Assembly: GCA_041685935.1 (NCBI GenBank) | Contig: JAWLES010000122.1 | Location: 1 to 7,301, forward strand | Reading direction: 5' to 3' | From: JAIPEK01 sp041685935 | GTDB taxonomy: Bacteria; Desulfobacterota; Desulfobacteria; Desulfobacterales; Desulfobacteraceae | DNA length: 7,301 nt | Shown here: one piece after another, positions 1-6,459 of the stretch | Numbering within the stretch: the stretch's first letter is position 1 | Layout of the letters: each line of letters begins with the position of its first letter | The notes under the pieces: generated by a model | The model's input: only the letters and a program-made list of their open reading frames with translations | Told to the model about the DNA's origin: nothing | The model's database searches: none | Made by a program: the position numbers and the translations under genes

Positions 1-47
1 CTCTGCTTGACGCCGATTTTCCAGCCTGATTCCCCTTCCTCGTTCAC
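1..47 (-). CDS. Possible 5' end of an unidentified gene running off the left edge
   Basis: A reading frame opens at a GTG (47-45) and stays open to the window edge, giving about 15 residues that begin MNEEGESGWKIG. A purine-rich GGGGG (56-52) lies 4 nt before the GTG and could serve as ribosome binding site. An in-frame TGA lies 15 nt upstream of the GTG. The frame is about 59 nt downstream of the start predicted for the sigma-54 promoter at 117-133, a plausible leader length. Too little is present to recognise a family, and the true start could be outside the window. The promoter class and the neighbourhood suggest a flagellar gene, which is inference only. Confidence 0.22.
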   Translation of the reverse strand, partial: MNEEGESGWKIGVKQ

Positions 48-104
48 CCGGCCCCCTGATATTCAGTCCTTGGATAGACAAACCTGTTTTCGATTTTTTT
101 ACTC

Positions 105-133
105 ATTATACATGAAAGCAAACAACATGCCAA
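105..133 (-). promoter_or_regulatory. Overlapping sigma-70-type promoter candidate
   Basis: On the minus strand TTGGCA (133-128, 5 of 6 to the -35 consensus) and TATAAT (110-105, 6 of 6) are separated by exactly 17 bp. The -35 hexamer is the same bases as the -24 element of the sigma-54 site, and both would start transcription near 98-106. The TATAAT may be fortuitous, because the sigma-54 match is the longer and more specific one. A dual promoter is possible. Confidence 0.35.
117..133 (-). promoter_or_regulatory. Sigma-54 (-24/-12) promoter for a gene beyond the left edge
   Basis: Read on the minus strand the site is TTGGCATG-TTGT-TTGCT. It fits the sigma-54 consensus TTGGCACG-N4-TTGCW with one mismatch (CATG for CACG) and has the required GG-N10-GC spacing. 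The predicted start is near 106. It points left, away from flgE, and lies more than 400 bp downstream of flgE, so it should start a new transcription unit. Sigma-54 commonly drives mid-class flagellar genes in proteobacteria, consistent with the similar promoter in front of fliK. Confidence 0.68.
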
Positions 134-304
134 GGTGCCGGGGCAATCGAATGCCAGTGCCATATTCCCGGCATCATCCGGTCCGGTGTAGCCTTCCGCT
201 CAGTCTCGCGGCCCGTCCGGGGCTGCTCCGAGGCAAATGCCGGAACCGGTCACATCGTGTGACCGACCGGCATTTTAAACCGCTTCCGGGTTACACCGGA
301 TCGG
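134..304 (+). other. GC-rich nested inverted-repeat element; possible structured RNA
   Basis: Four stems can be drawn. P0 pairs 134-142 with 167-175. P1 pairs 178-194 with 288-304 (17 bp). Inside P1 are P2 (203-214 with 220-234, a 3-nt bulge at 227-229, 5-nt loop) and P3 (235-243 with 267-275, then 247-254 with 258-265, TCG loop). P1, P2 and P3 form a three-way junction. Several pairs are G-U if the plus strand is RNA (135-174, 181-301, 191-291, 194-288, 210-224, 204-233). The same positions are A-C mismatches on the minus strand, and I found no reverse case, so the plus strand looks like the RNA strand. I do not recognise a known RNA family. Alternatives are a mobile palindromic repeat or a cluster of protein-binding dyads upstream of the promoter at 117-133. 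Confidence 0.45.
247..265. promoter_or_regulatory. Perfect 19-bp dyad, possible activator-binding site
   Basis: CGGTCACA-TCG-TGTGACCG is a perfect 8-bp dyad around 3 bp. Its centre is about 150 bp upstream of the start predicted for the left sigma-54 promoter. Sigma-54 activators of the NtrC family usually bind dyads 80-150 bp upstream of their promoters, so the position fits an enhancer. It is also the upper part of stem P3, so it may simply be RNA structure. The sequence cannot decide between the two. Confidence 0.35.
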
Positions 305-397
305 CTGATGCCTCTGCTCGGGACATATGCCCTATCACGCTGAAGAAACGCTTTGAAGTACCGATGCCGGTGAACAACGATGGAAAAAATTACAGGA

Positions 398-426
398 AAT
401 ACAACAGGAGAGCGTACATTTGTCAA
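398..426 (-). promoter_or_regulatory. Weak sigma-70-type promoter candidate
   Basis: A perfect -35 hexamer TTGACA (426-421) is followed after 17 bp by TGTATT (403-398), 4 of 6 to the -10 consensus. It would send transcription left through the inverted-repeat element. A short inverted repeat (TTGTC/GACAA) overlaps the -35 region. Chance matches of this quality are common in AT-rich sequence, so this is a low-confidence call. Confidence 0.2.
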
Positions 427-464
427 AAATACGACAAGAGAAGGAAGGGGTTGTCATGATAATG

Positions 465-508
465 ACACGGTCGGCAGTGCATGCTGAAAACACCACTGCC
501 GACTGTGT
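465..508. repeat. Long inverted repeat (hairpin) downstream of flgE
   Basis: GTCGGCAGTG (470-479) and CACTGCCGAC (494-503) form a perfect 10-bp stem around a 14-nt loop. ACAC/GTGT extends it by 4 bp (465-468 with 505-508). The joining pair 469-504 is G-U on the plus strand but A-C on the minus strand. There is no T-run after it in either direction, so it is not a classic intrinsic terminator. It may protect the 3' end of the hook transcript or belong to the structured element on its left. Confidence 0.55.
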
Positions 509-532
509 GAAACAAAACCGGTTTGCCCGGTT
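508..532 (-). terminator. Intrinsic-terminator-like hairpin after flgE
   Basis: About 15 nt past the flgE stop, the minus strand reads AACCGG-GCAAA-CCGGTT followed by TTGTTTC. This is a 6-bp GC-containing stem with a 5-nt loop and a short interrupted U-run. The place is right for the end of the fliK-flgD-flgE operon, and separate promoters to its left support a unit boundary. The stem is short, so termination may be partial. Confidence 0.5.
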
Positions 533-547
533 CAGTTGAAATGAAGC

Positions 548-3355
548 TTACCGTTTCATGTTAATAACCGTCTGCATCATTTCATCGGTTGTGGTAACGG
601 TTTTTGAATTTGCCTGGAACCCCCGCTGGGTGGTAATCATGTTCACAAACTCCTCTGATATGTCCGCGTTGGACATCTCAAGGGAATTCGGGGATAGGGT
701 ACCGAGACCGTTCTCGCCGGGTTTGTTGGTGATGGCGGTCCCGCTGTCCCTTGTCTCGCTGAACAGATTTCCGCCCTCATTGGACAGGCCGTAGTTGTTC
801 AGGAATTTGGCCAGCCCCACCCGGAAAAGCGGAATCAGCTCTCCGTTGGAATAAACCCCGGTAATAACCCCGTCCGAAGCTATGTCCACACTTTGAAGGT
901 CTCCGGCCGCATACCCGTCCGCATCCTGGAAAACAGTGGAGGATGCCTTGGCAAACTGGGTGGTGGACATGGAATCATTCACAAAATTGATACCGTCATA
1001 GACAGTGCCGATGTCAAGCTCGATTTCATTTTCAGTGGACCCGAAATCCCCGCCCAGAAAATCGGTTGTAAAACTGAAATATCCGGACTGGGTGATTTCG
1101 CTTTTATCAATCGGACTCCAGGAGGTGGAACCGATTATGTCAAAATCGATCTCGCTTCTGTCATTGTACGGATGAGTACTTCCACCGAATTTCAACGGAT
1201 CGGTAAACGTAAATCTTATATCCTCGTTGTCTGATTCATTGCCTGAGCCGTCCAGATCAATAATCGCTTCGGTCTGGTCCCCTCTGAGGGTGGCGTCGGA
1301 ATATTCCGCAGGAGGTACGTTTGGATTTGTATCAAAAGAAAAAGTATTCCCGTTCCCCGGGGTTCCTCCGGAATCCGTATCAAAATAAATATCCGTGATG
1401 GTATCATCGTTAAAATCAATTCCAATGCCGTCACTTGGATTTCCTGCGGGATTCTCTCCCGGCGTAACCACGGCATCAGGATATTCCTGCGGCGGAGAGG
1501 GATCTATTTCAAATTCTATGGAATCGATAGCCGCAGTTGTTGTGTCAAGAGAAGAACCGAAAGTGTACTGGATAACGGACCCCTCGCTTGACGAACCTAT
1601 TGTATCATCCCAGATACCCAGCTGTACCTGGGTTTCGTCACTCCCTCCCGCTATGACAGAGGTGTTAAGTTCCCCGCCTCCGCCAACCGTCCAGTTGGAT
1701 CCGTCCCAATCCAGAACAATAGGCTCCTGGTCTCCTGCTCCATCCACCGAGGCAATAGCCCCCTGGGAACCTGCTGTTTCCACGGACAAAACAGGATCAT
1801 TTGCAGGAGTAAAATCAAATGCCTGGTTTACTATATCCTCGGTTTTAAGGGGCATATTCCAGTCCCATGCACCCAGATTGCCATTGTATCTTAAATTGAT
1901 ATCGTCTGAATACATTGACATGGGAGCGGCATCCTGCACCCGTACATCAGACGTGTCGGTTGAAATATTCCCAGAATTATTCGTACCAAGATCGGTGACC
2001 AGGGTTCCGGCGGAATTTGCGATTTCAGGATTGCTCCAGTACCATTGCTCTTCGGTCGGGTTCCACACTATTCCCAGATCCTTTGAGTCATGAGTCATGA
2101 CATTGGGTTCGTTGATTTCAAGGGTGGTATTGTCATTGGCTGTATCACCGAAATACTGGGTCCCTTCGATACCCTGGACATGCATGTCGTTCTTGTTGTT
2201 TATATCGAATCCCAGGGAATCCGTGGCAACAGCAGGCTGGTCGAGCTTTATCCTGATATCCGGCTCCCTGTCAGTGGGAGAATCCGGATCAAGGGCAAGC
2301 TGTATCTCCTGGTTATCCGAATAAACGATGGTCGCGTTCGTATAATTCTCAGGTTTTTCATCAGGCGTTATAACACCGTCATTATTCGGATCAGTGAAGC
2401 TCCAGGAAGAGCCGTCAAACTCAAAGCTGAACCCGTACCCGTCAAGCGCGGCCTTCTCGTAATTGACAATTTTGTAATTGATATTATCCGCCGTGTTGAC
2501 TCCGTTGGCCTTGAAGTTACCGAGCCGTCCTGTGAATTCACTCATGGTCATGTTGAGGATATCACCGCTGCTTTCGCTGAACTGGATGCTTCCCCGGGCC
2601 AGGAGGCCTTTGCTGTCAGTGCCCTGGACCAGGTTCCGGTTATCCTCTTCCGGGTCGCATGCAACTGCGTACTCCCATTCAGTGCCTGATTTTTTATCGT
2701 AATATATGGTGATGTCATGTGTGCTTCCCAGAGAATCATATGCCTTGACCACAGTCTGATACTCGTAGTTGGTCCCCTCCATATGTGTCTCTTCCCCGCT
2801 GTCCCAGTTGTTGGACAGAACCACGGACTTGCTCACGGCATCAGCATCGAGATTCGTAATCGATGTCACCTTTGAGCTTTTTTCAGGGGAGCTTGTAAAA
2901 GCTTCTAAAACAAGATCCTTTATCGCCCCGGTATCCTCACCTGTTTCTTCATCCAGGTCCCAGCCCTGGACAACATATCCCTCCGGGTTTACAAACTGAC
3001 CGTTTTTGTCAAAATAGAAGTTTCCCGCCCTTGTGTAAAAATTGTTTTCCGTCTGCCTCTGCCGGACAATGAAAAATCCGTCACCGCCGATGGAAAGGTC
3101 GGTTGTATTGCCTGTGGATTCAAAAGAGCCCTGACTAAAATTCTGGCCCACCTCCCCGATGGACATTCCGCGTCCCATCTGGTCTGTGCCCGCCTGGGTG
3201 GCCACACTTTCATAAAGTGTATCCGCGAATGTGGACCGCCCCCTCTTGAACCCCACGGTGTTGACGTTGGAAATGTTGTTTCCCACCACCTGCATTGCGT
3301 TTCCCATGTTTTTCAGGCCGCTTGTTCCGGTAAAAAGTGAACTTGACAATGCCAT
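548..3355 (-). CDS. flgE: Flagellar hook protein FlgE, oversized (935 aa)
   Basis: FlgE polymerises outside the cell into the curved hook joining the rod to the filament. The N-terminal half of the conserved core is clear: MALSSSLFTGTSGL, NNISNVNTVGFKRGR (about 26-40), LSIGGDGFFIV (87-97) and TRAGNFYFDKNGQFVNPEGY (108-127). The matching C-terminal half covers about 800-935 and ends in the coiled-coil helix with NMITTQRGFQANSKTV (905-920). Enteric FlgE is about 400 aa. The extra length is an acidic, Gly/Asn/Asp-rich insertion (about 160-800), corresponding to the surface-exposed outer hook domains. It holds repeated beta-type motifs and an EF-hand loop at 322-333. Only one cysteine is seen (C233). 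There is no signal peptide, as expected for type III export. The start at 3355 has GGGGAG 8 nt upstream. It is the last gene of the hook operon, 80 bp after flgD. Confidence 0.97.
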   Translation of the reverse strand: MALSSSLFTGTSGLKNMGNAMQVVGNNISNVNTVGFKRGRSTFADTLYESVATQAGTDQMGRGMSIGEVGQNFSQGSFESTGNTTDLSIGGDGFFIVRQRQTENNFYTRAGNFYFDKNGQFVNPEGYVVQGWDLDEETGEDTGAIKDLVLEAFTSSPEKSSKVTSITNLDADAVSKSVVLSNNWDSGEETHMEGTNYEYQTVVKAYDSLGSTHDITIYYDKKSGTEWEYAVACDPEEDNRNLVQGTDSKGLLARGSIQFSESSGDILNMTMSEFTGRLGNFKANGVNTADNINYKIVNYEKAALDGYGFSFEFDGSSWSFTDPNNDGVITPDEKPENYTNATIVYSDNQEIQLALDPDSPTDREPDIRIKLDQPAVATDSLGFDINNKNDMHVQGIEGTQYFGDTANDNTTLEINEPNVMTHDSKDLGIVWNPTEEQWYWSNPEIANSAGTLVTDLGTNNSGNISTDTSDVRVQDAAPMSMYSDDINLRYNGNLGAWDWNMPLKTEDIVNQAFDFTPANDPVLSVETAGSQGAIASVDGAGDQEPIVLDWDGSNWTVGGGGELNTSVIAGGSDETQVQLGIWDDTIGSSSEGSVIQYTFGSSLDTTTAAIDSIEFEIDPSPPQEYPDAVVTPGENPAGNPSDGIGIDFNDDTITDIYFDTDSGGTPGNGNTFSFDTNPNVPPAEYSDATLRGDQTEAIIDLDGSGNESDNEDIRFTFTDPLKFGGSTHPYNDRSEIDFDIIGSTSWSPIDKSEITQSGYFSFTTDFLGGDFGSTENEIELDIGTVYDGINFVNDSMSTTQFAKASSTVFQDADGYAAGDLQSVDIASDGVITGVYSNGELIPLFRVGLAKFLNNYGLSNEGGNLFSETRDSGTAITNKPGENGLGTLSPNSLEMSNADISEEFVNMITTQRGFQANSKTVTTTDEMMQTVINMKR
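2357..2392 (-). other. EF-hand-type calcium-binding loop in the FlgE insertion
   Basis: FlgE residues 322-333 read DPNNDGVITPDE. This matches the 12-residue EF-hand loop pattern: D at 1, N at 3, D at 5, G at 6, I at 8 and E at 12. The flanks are beta-like, not two long helices, so a dockerin-like or isolated calcium loop is more likely than a full EF-hand pair. The inferred role is stabilising the outer hook domain by calcium outside the cell. Confidence 0.5.
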
Positions 3356-3383
3356 GATCCTGTCTCCCCTTTTCTATTATACG

Positions 3384-3399
3384 ATCAGCCCGGGCTGAT
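3384..3399. repeat. Perfect 16-bp palindrome between flgD and flgE
   Basis: ATCAGCCCGGGCTGAT is fully self-complementary and sits in the 80-bp flgD-flgE spacer. On the plus strand it is followed by AATTTTTATTTT, which makes it look like an intrinsic terminator facing away from the genes. On the coding strand it is preceded by an A-rich stretch and followed 2 bp later by TATAAT (3381-3376) and then the flgE ribosome binding site. It may be a barrier to antisense transcription, an operator, or an mRNA-processing hairpin that sets the flgD:flgE ratio. Confidence 0.6.
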
Positions 3400-3435
3400 A
3401 ATTTTTATTTTGTTTTGTTATTTTTGTGTTCAATT

Positions 3436-4545
3436 TCAATTAACCTCGTTCACCGAAGAAACCGTGACCAATCTCCCGCTGTCATCCAGTACCAGGAACT
3501 GGCCTCCGTTGAGACTTTTTATGCCTGTCACATCATCCGTGACCGTCGTAGGCATTTGCTCGCCGGATGCCGTGGAAACCGTGTATGCATATACACCGTC
3601 CGGGACCTGCTCACCTGAATCATCCAGGCCGTCCCATGTATATTCGTTCGAACCGCTTTCGGTTTCATCCGCAGGAACAGTTATGGATCGTACGGACTCA
3701 CCCGCCGGGTTGACAATATTCAGCAACACATTCCTGCTTTCATCCAGCTGAAAGCCGAGATCCCCCCCTGATACGCTTTGATTCTCCACCATCACAAGCG
3801 GGGTATCCGAACTCACTTCTTTTCCCAGGTAGTCAACGATTGATGCGGAATCACCTGCATCCTGTTGCCCGGAAATGATCTCGACCAGGGATTCCGGATC
3901 AACCGGCATCCCTTCCACCACCAGATAGGGTTTTCCGTTGCTGTAGGAAATTTTTTCCACCTTGCCTGTCACTGTTGTAGGAACCTCCTGGAACCCGTAC
4001 CCGGTGTCCGCCAGGACCGTATATTTATAGCTTCCGTCCTCAACCTGGTCTCCGCTGTTATCCGTCCCGTCCCACTGCACCGAATAAGAGCCCGGCGCCT
4101 TCTGTCCCGGATAAATATTTTTAATCTCTTTTCCGTCCGAATCCTTGATGCTGATCATCAACTCTGCAGGCTGAGAAAGGTTATAAACACCTTCGGAAGG
4201 ATTTCCGTTCCGCACCTCGATGGAATCTATACTGCCTGTGACCTCTTTTCCGAGGTACCCGGTCACGTCATTCTTCGAACTGTCTTCAAAAGCAGTGGTC
4301 ATGGATTCGAGTGTGTCGTTGAGACCGATCAGCTGTTCAAGCTGAGAGAATTGAGCCAGCTGGGTGGAAAAATCCGTGCCTTCCATTGGATTCAGCGGGT
4401 CCTGGTTCTTAAGCTGGGCCACCATCATTGTGAGAAACGTATCCCTGCCGAGCTCATCACTTTTTTTCTCGTTCTTCTTGCCATAGGATTCGTACGAAGA
4501 ACTGAATTGATCCAATGTGTTGTTTACTACGCCTGTATTTGCCAT
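3436..4545 (-). CDS. flgD: Flagellar hook cap/assembly protein FlgD with duplicated C-terminal module
   Basis: FlgD forms the temporary scaffold at the hook tip under which FlgE subunits are added. It is exported by the flagellar type III apparatus and is absent from the finished flagellum. The family N-terminal region is clear: DTFLTMMVAQLKNQDPLNP (35-53) then QLAQFSQLEQL (62-72). Typical FlgD is about 220-240 aa with one C-terminal Ig/tudor-like unit. Here two tandem units (about 93-227 and 235-369) share YLGKEV (97-102, 239-244), WDG-x-D-x-SG-x-QV-x-DG-x-Y-x-YTV (from 158 and 304) and PTTVT (189-193, 332-336), offset by 142-146 residues. The start at 4545 has AAGGAG 6 nt upstream, overlapping the fliK stop. 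fliK ends 12 bp before it, indicating co-translation in the hook operon. Confidence 0.96.
   Translation of the reverse strand: MANTGVVNNTLDQFSSSYESYGKKNEKKSDELGRDTFLTMMVAQLKNQDPLNPMEGTDFSTQLAQFSQLEQLIGLNDTLESMTTAFEDSSKNDVTGYLGKEVTGSIDSIEVRNGNPSEGVYNLSQPAELMISIKDSDGKEIKNIYPGQKAPGSYSVQWDGTDNSGDQVEDGSYKYTVLADTGYGFQEVPTTVTGKVEKISYSNGKPYLVVEGMPVDPESLVEIISGQQDAGDSASIVDYLGKEVSSDTPLVMVENQSVSGGDLGFQLDESRNVLLNIVNPAGESVRSITVPADETESGSNEYTWDGLDDSGEQVPDGVYAYTVSTASGEQMPTTVTDDVTGIKSLNGGQFLVLDDSGRLVTVSSVNEVN
3439..4269 (-). repeat. Tandem internal duplication in flgD (two about 135-codon units)
   Basis: Unit 1 covers about 4269-3865 (residues 93-227) and unit 2 about 3843-3439 (residues 235-369). Three conserved anchor motifs recur in the same order with near-constant spacing. 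The units are diverged in protein and DNA, so the duplication is old and under selection, not a recent or assembly duplication. Confidence 0.85.
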
Positions 4546-4557
4546 GTGCCTCTCCTT

Positions 4558-6420
4558 TTATGCCACGTAGTGCAAAGAACCTGTTGTTTCCGAATACCCG
4601 TCATCCGTTTCCGGATCTCCGGCTGCCGGGTCAGGATCTTCACTCTCGGTTCCGCTGTTTTTCCCTTTTTTATCGGACTGCCCTGACTGCCCCCTTGCAT
4701 CGGCCATGGACTGGCCGAAATCCTTTCCCATCTGCACATCAAAACTTTCAAGACTGATACCGCTGTTGGCAAGGGTGCTCTTCAAATCATGGGCATGGGA
4801 TAAAAGGATATCCCTTGCGGAATGATTTTCCGCCATAACGTTGACTTTCATTCCGTTGCCGGCATCATCAATCGTCATCATTATCCTGCCGAGCTCAGGG
4901 GGTCTTAGCTGAAGTTTCATCTCGGTCTGGCCGTTATTGATCGCCTTGAAAAGGCTTTTTCCGATCTGGTTGGTCACATATGTGGGAAGGTTTTTCGCAG
5001 CAGGCTTTGCTTTCAGAGATGACAGGTATTTCGCCGAATCAGAGGATTTGAAATCAGAAGCACTTGTCGCGGAAGCCGTGTCCGAAACCCGGGTACTTCC
5101 CGCCTGCCCCCGGCCCTCTTTGGACAGAAGGCTTTTCCCTTCATTTTCTCCTGCCTTTATTCCCTCTGAACCGGTTTTTCCGTTTATGCCGGATTCCATT
5201 TTCTCAAGCACTGCCGCCAGCTTCTGATCCACCCCGGATTTTACCTCGGAGGAAGCATTCTGATTGTTCTGTTTGGAGAACAAAAGCTCGTTAAGCTGCT
5301 TTTTGCTCAGGTCCATCATGGAGAAATGGGTCTCCTCGGAATTCCCTGGAGCACTCGCCATAGAATTTCCGTTCCCCGGACCGTCGGTCTTCAAATTCAA
5401 ATTTTTCACAAGGGTCGCCATCAGATCAGAGGATCGAGCCGTTTTTCCCGCATTCGAATTGGATGCCTGCTCTCCTTTTTCACCGGCTTTTACCGCAAGA
5501 AGCTCCATCAGTTCCTGCAGGGCGGAAGCTTTTGCCCCCGCAGCACCGCTCTTCTGTGTCGATATCTGATTTTCCGAAGCGGGTGCAGGCATTCGAAACT
5601 CCCGCCTTTTCGCTTCCAGTGCCTCGATAAAGTCGGACAGGGATATCTCTTTACCTGCGGCTTGACTGTTCAGGTCCAGCCGATCCAACAGCCTGCCCAT
5701 ATTCGTCTCTTCTGCTGAGGCACGGAAAGATCTGCCTGAATAAAACGACTGTTTCCTGAGTTGCCGCAGATCCTGCAGCAGTGCATCCAGGTCCATGCCC
5801 CTGTCGGTTTTGGCATTTTCCAGAATATTCTCTTTTATCTCCCTCGGCAATCCGAGCACGGCAAGGATGGAATCGATGAACGGAAGGCTGGTGGAGGATA
5901 GAATATGATCGTTTTCGTCTGCTTTGCCTGCTTCCCTGCCCTGATCTTCCAACCCGAGTTCCGCAAGTCTGTCAAAAAGATCCTCAACCGAAACTGTTTT
6001 ACCATTTTCTCCCTGTTCCATCTCAAGCTTTTCAATCAGGGCTTCCAGATCCTCAACAGAGTATCCTGCACCTGCCAGGAGCTGCTTTAACGCATTCAGC
6101 CCGTCTGTTCCCATGGAAAGGTTCTGCAAGTCATCACCGGAGATACTGCGTAAAAAATTTTTGAGCTTTTCAATGAAATTTTTTCCTTCAACGGTTTCAA
6201 GCTCCCTGGACATGGCATGGGAGACCTTTTCCAGGATATCATTGCCGCTGGAGATCTCTCCCCTTTTGAACCCGCTGTTTTCAAGCACTGCAGCGAGCTT
6301 TTCCTGAAAAACGCCGAACTTTTCAGAGGATTTGCCGAACTCCATCAAAGAGCCGCCTGACCCGGATTTTCCAAACATTTGAAGAGCAGCCCCGCTCATT
6401 TGTGTTCCCATGTACCCCAT
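4558..6420 (-). CDS. fliK: Flagellar hook-length control protein FliK (620 aa)
   Basis: FliK is a secreted molecular ruler. It measures the growing hook and, through its C-terminal domain, switches the FlhB export gate from hook to filament substrates. The C-terminal Flg_hook domain lies at about 481-566 and includes LQLRPPELGRIMMTI (503-517), the family's signature region. It is followed by a 54-residue acidic tail. The rest is a long, low-complexity, Ser/Gly/Lys/Glu-rich ruler with scattered amphipathic segments such as SVEDLEALIEKLE (121-133) and SVEDLFDRLAELG (144-156). Enteric FliK is about 400 aa, and the extra length would fit a large-subunit or longer hook. The start at 6420 is chosen because AAAGGAG lies 6 nt upstream. 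The longer frame to 6480 contains the sigma-54 promoter and cannot be fully translated from its own transcript. It is the first gene of the hook operon. Confidence 0.93.
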   Translation of the reverse strand: MGYMGTQMSGAALQMFGKSGSGGSLMEFGKSSEKFGVFQEKLAAVLENSGFKRGEISSGNDILEKVSHAMSRELETVEGKNFIEKLKNFLRSISGDDLQNLSMGTDGLNALKQLLAGAGYSVEDLEALIEKLEMEQGENGKTVSVEDLFDRLAELGLEDQGREAGKADENDHILSSTSLPFIDSILAVLGLPREIKENILENAKTDRGMDLDALLQDLRQLRKQSFYSGRSFRASAEETNMGRLLDRLDLNSQAAGKEISLSDFIEALEAKRREFRMPAPASENQISTQKSGAAGAKASALQELMELLAVKAGEKGEQASNSNAGKTARSSDLMATLVKNLNLKTDGPGNGNSMASAPGNSEETHFSMMDLSKKQLNELLFSKQNNQNASSEVKSGVDQKLAAVLEKMESGINGKTGSEGIKAGENEGKSLLSKEGRGQAGSTRVSDTASATSASDFKSSDSAKYLSSLKAKPAAKNLPTYVTNQIGKSLFKAINNGQTEMKLQLRPPELGRIMMTIDDAGNGMKVNVMAENHSARDILLSHAHDLKSTLANSGISLESFDVQMGKDFGQSMADARGQSGQSDKKGKNSGTESEDPDPAAGDPETDDGYSETTGSLHYVA

Positions 6421-6428
6421 TAGGCACT

Positions 6429-6457
6429 CCTTTACAGTTTCAGTGTCACTGTAAAGG
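6429..6457. repeat. 10-bp inverted repeat spanning the fliK transcription start and ribosome binding site
   Basis: CCTTTACAGT and ACTGTAAAGG (arms 6448-6457 and 6429-6438) are perfectly complementary around 9 nt. The fliK-proximal arm contains the AAAGG of the AAAGGAG ribosome binding site (6433-6427). The other arm lies at about -8 to +2 of the predicted sigma-54 start, so an RNA begun there would lack most of it. It could be an operator in DNA, or a hairpin that forms only in read-through RNA from upstream genes. Confidence 0.65.
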
Positions 6458-6459
6458 GG

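Noticed and set aside
44..106. Minus-strand 20-codon frame starting MSKKIENRFVYP
   Set aside because: Its ATG overlaps the TATAAT box and the predicted transcription start, it has no ribosome binding site and it stops after 20 codons.
143..156. Second sigma-54-like site (TGGCAT...TTGC) upstream of the left promoter
   Set aside because: GG and GC are 9 bp apart where 10 is required, and sigma-54 tolerates this poorly. It also lies inside stem-loop P0.
7..459. Plus-strand reading frame of 150 codons
   Set aside because: It needs a TTG start with no ribosome binding site, runs straight through the stems of the inverted-repeat element, has a biased Arg/Pro/Ser/Cys composition and shows no recognisable motif.
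364..459. Small basic 31-codon plus-strand frame starting MPVNNDGKNYRKYNRR
   Set aside because: Only a weak GAAG precedes the ATG, no family is recognised and a frame of this size is expected by chance. Worth a glance only if plus-strand RNA is found here.
1395..2689. Long plus-strand frames (232 and 199 codons) opposite flgE
   Set aside because: They are antisense shadows of a certain hook gene, with low-complexity Ser/Pro/Ile-rich products, no start signals and no motifs.
3376..3410. Sigma-28-like (TAAA-N14-GCTGATCG) or sigma-70 promoter before flgE, using TATAAT at 3376-3381
   Set aside because: The sigma-28 match has wrong spacing and only 5 of 8 bases in the -10. The TATAAT has no acceptable -35 at 16-18 bp. 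Not supported as a promoter.
3865..4686. 273-codon plus-strand frame opposite flgD and the fliK end
   Set aside because: It spans two well-supported minus-strand genes, has no ribosome binding site and has no protein-like domain pattern.
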